From Sapria himalayana (lineage: Eukaryota; Streptophyta; Magnoliopsida; Malpighiales; Rafflesiaceae), in the NCBI GenBank assembly GCA_029783825.1, contig JAREIK010000330.1, positions 143,501 to 207,500 on the forward strand: a stretch of 64,000 nucleotides of DNA, read 5' to 3'. Shown piece by piece: positions 62,946-64,000 of the stretch. Within the stretch, counting starts at the first letter, position 1, and each line of letters begins with the position of its first letter. The position numbers and the translations under genes are program-made. The notes beneath the pieces were generated by a model. The model was not told where the DNA came from. It worked only from the letters and a program-made list of their open reading frames with translations, and searched no databases.

Positions 62946-64000
62946 TAGATCGATAGATAATTAGTTAAATAGAAAGATAGATAAATAGATATATAGATAG
63001 ATAGATAGATATATGAATAGACAAATATAAAGATAGCTATAAAGATAAACAAAAATATAGATAGACAATAGATAGATAGACACATAAACAAATATATAAA
63101 TAGTCATACATAGATAGACCAATAAAATGATCAAAAAATAGATAGTATGATAGTTAGATAGATAGATAGATAGACATATAGATAGATAGACATATAGATT
63201 GGTATATAGATAGAAGTTACAAATTTAAATAGATAGATAGATTAATAGATAGATCGATAGACAAAGAGACATATAGATAGAAAGATAGATAGACATATAG
63301 AAAGATATACAATTACTCTGATAGACTGTTGGACAAATAGATAGATAGACAAATAATCATATAGACAAATATGTAGAAAGACAGAGAGACAGACATATAA
63401 ATAATTGATAGATAGATAGATAAATAGATATCCATATAGACATATAAATAAATAGATAGCCATATAGATAAATTATTAAATAGACCGATAGATAGATTTA
63501 TAGACAAATAATTAGATAGACAGATAGACAAATTGATAGATAGATTAATAGATATATAGGTAGACATATAGACATATAGATAGTTAGATAGAAAAATTGA
63601 ATGATCAGTAGATAGACCTAATGATAAATAGACACATAGAATAATAGACTTATATACTAAAAGATAGATAAAGAGATAGATAGACAAATAAAAAAATAGA
63701 TATACAGCTAGATAGTTAAATAGATAGTAGAGATATATATATATATATATATAGATAAAGAGATATTAAGATAGATAGATAGAAAACCTTATCGATTTAA
63801 AGATAGATCGAATGATAGTCTCAAAATTGAATAAAAAGATAGAGAGAGAGACATATAGAAAAATAGATAAAAAGATAGATAGTTAGATACACAAATAGAC
63901 AAATAGATAAATAGATAAATAGAATGATAGAAAAATATTAAATAAATAGATAGACAGATAAACACGTAAATAGAAAGATGGATAGGAACATATACAAATA

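Larger units (their letters stand above)
58331..64000 (+). repeat. Degenerate GATA/TAGA tetranucleotide array, block 6
   Basis: From about 58331 the repeat is again GATA on the + strand, with no spacer DNA at the switch, and runs to the end of the window. It contains an 88-bp recent tandem duplication and a larger diverged duplication around 62.1-62.9 kb. No gene is seen. Confidence 0.95.

Noticed and set aside
1..64000. CRISPR-like array of short direct repeats
   Set aside because: Units are four bases with no regular repeat-spacer structure, and the transposons are of eukaryotic plant type.
1..64000. tRNA, rRNA or organellar insertions
   Set aside because: I saw no cloverleaf-compatible A and B box arrangement and no stretch resembling rRNA or plastid/mitochondrial genes; a tRNAscan run was not possible.

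Overview
The window looks like intergenic, repeat-dominated DNA of a land plant, most likely a flowering plant. The basis is a plant-type L1 LINE (ORF1 with a CCHC knuckle; ORF2 with endonuclease, reverse transcriptase, zf-RVT-like region and a C-terminal RNase H), a CACTA (En/Spm) DNA transposon carrying a relic of the plant Ptta/En/Spm transposase gene, and gene fragments with plant-like intron structure. No intact host gene was found. About 70 percent of the window is a degenerate tetranucleotide array of TAGA/GATA type with variants such as TAGACAAATAGA, GATT-rich patches and (AT)n runs.

Layout: 1-9880 array with GATA on the + strand; 9881-10208 a fragment related to the interior of the neighbouring CACTA element; 10209-10358 array; 10359-18542 a CACTA element of 8184 bp with degenerate CACTA termini, subterminal TAGCTAAA repeats and a TAG target duplication. 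Inside it are a dead Transposase_24-type relic, three consecutive exons of an RNA cytidine acetyltransferase (NAT10/KRE33) pseudogene, two pieces resembling a plant P-loop kinase, and a satellite of palindromic GTACATATATACT units. Then 18543-31499 array; 31500-38512 a full-length but dead L1-type LINE with a 16-bp target duplication; 38513-46077 array; 46078-46330 a TE-like spacer at which the array changes strand; 46331-54512 array with TATC on the + strand; 54513-57464 a 5'-truncated LINE on the minus strand with a 12-bp target duplication; 57465-58330 TATC array; 58331-64000 array back to GATA on the + strand.

How the parts relate: the array is the substrate and the transposons are nested in it. 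The CACTA insertion and both LINE insertions can be removed on paper to restore a continuous array. The 12-kb block 46331-58330 is inverted relative to both flanks. Once that is accounted for, both LINEs lie in the same orientation with respect to the GATA strand, and both sit directly after ATAGAC. The long open frames in the arrays (up to 371 codons, encoding SIYL repeats) follow from TATC repeats lacking stop codons in any frame on that strand, and I do not call them genes. Higher-order structure in the array is real: six copies of a module (TAGG-rich segment followed by a GAGATA-rich segment) share non-tetranucleotide words, and there are several recent tandem duplications.

The most interesting content is the gene-fragment-carrying CACTA element embedded in an unusually large GATA array with a sharp double strand switch. 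I did not find a previously undescribed enzymatic system, and I could run no database search.
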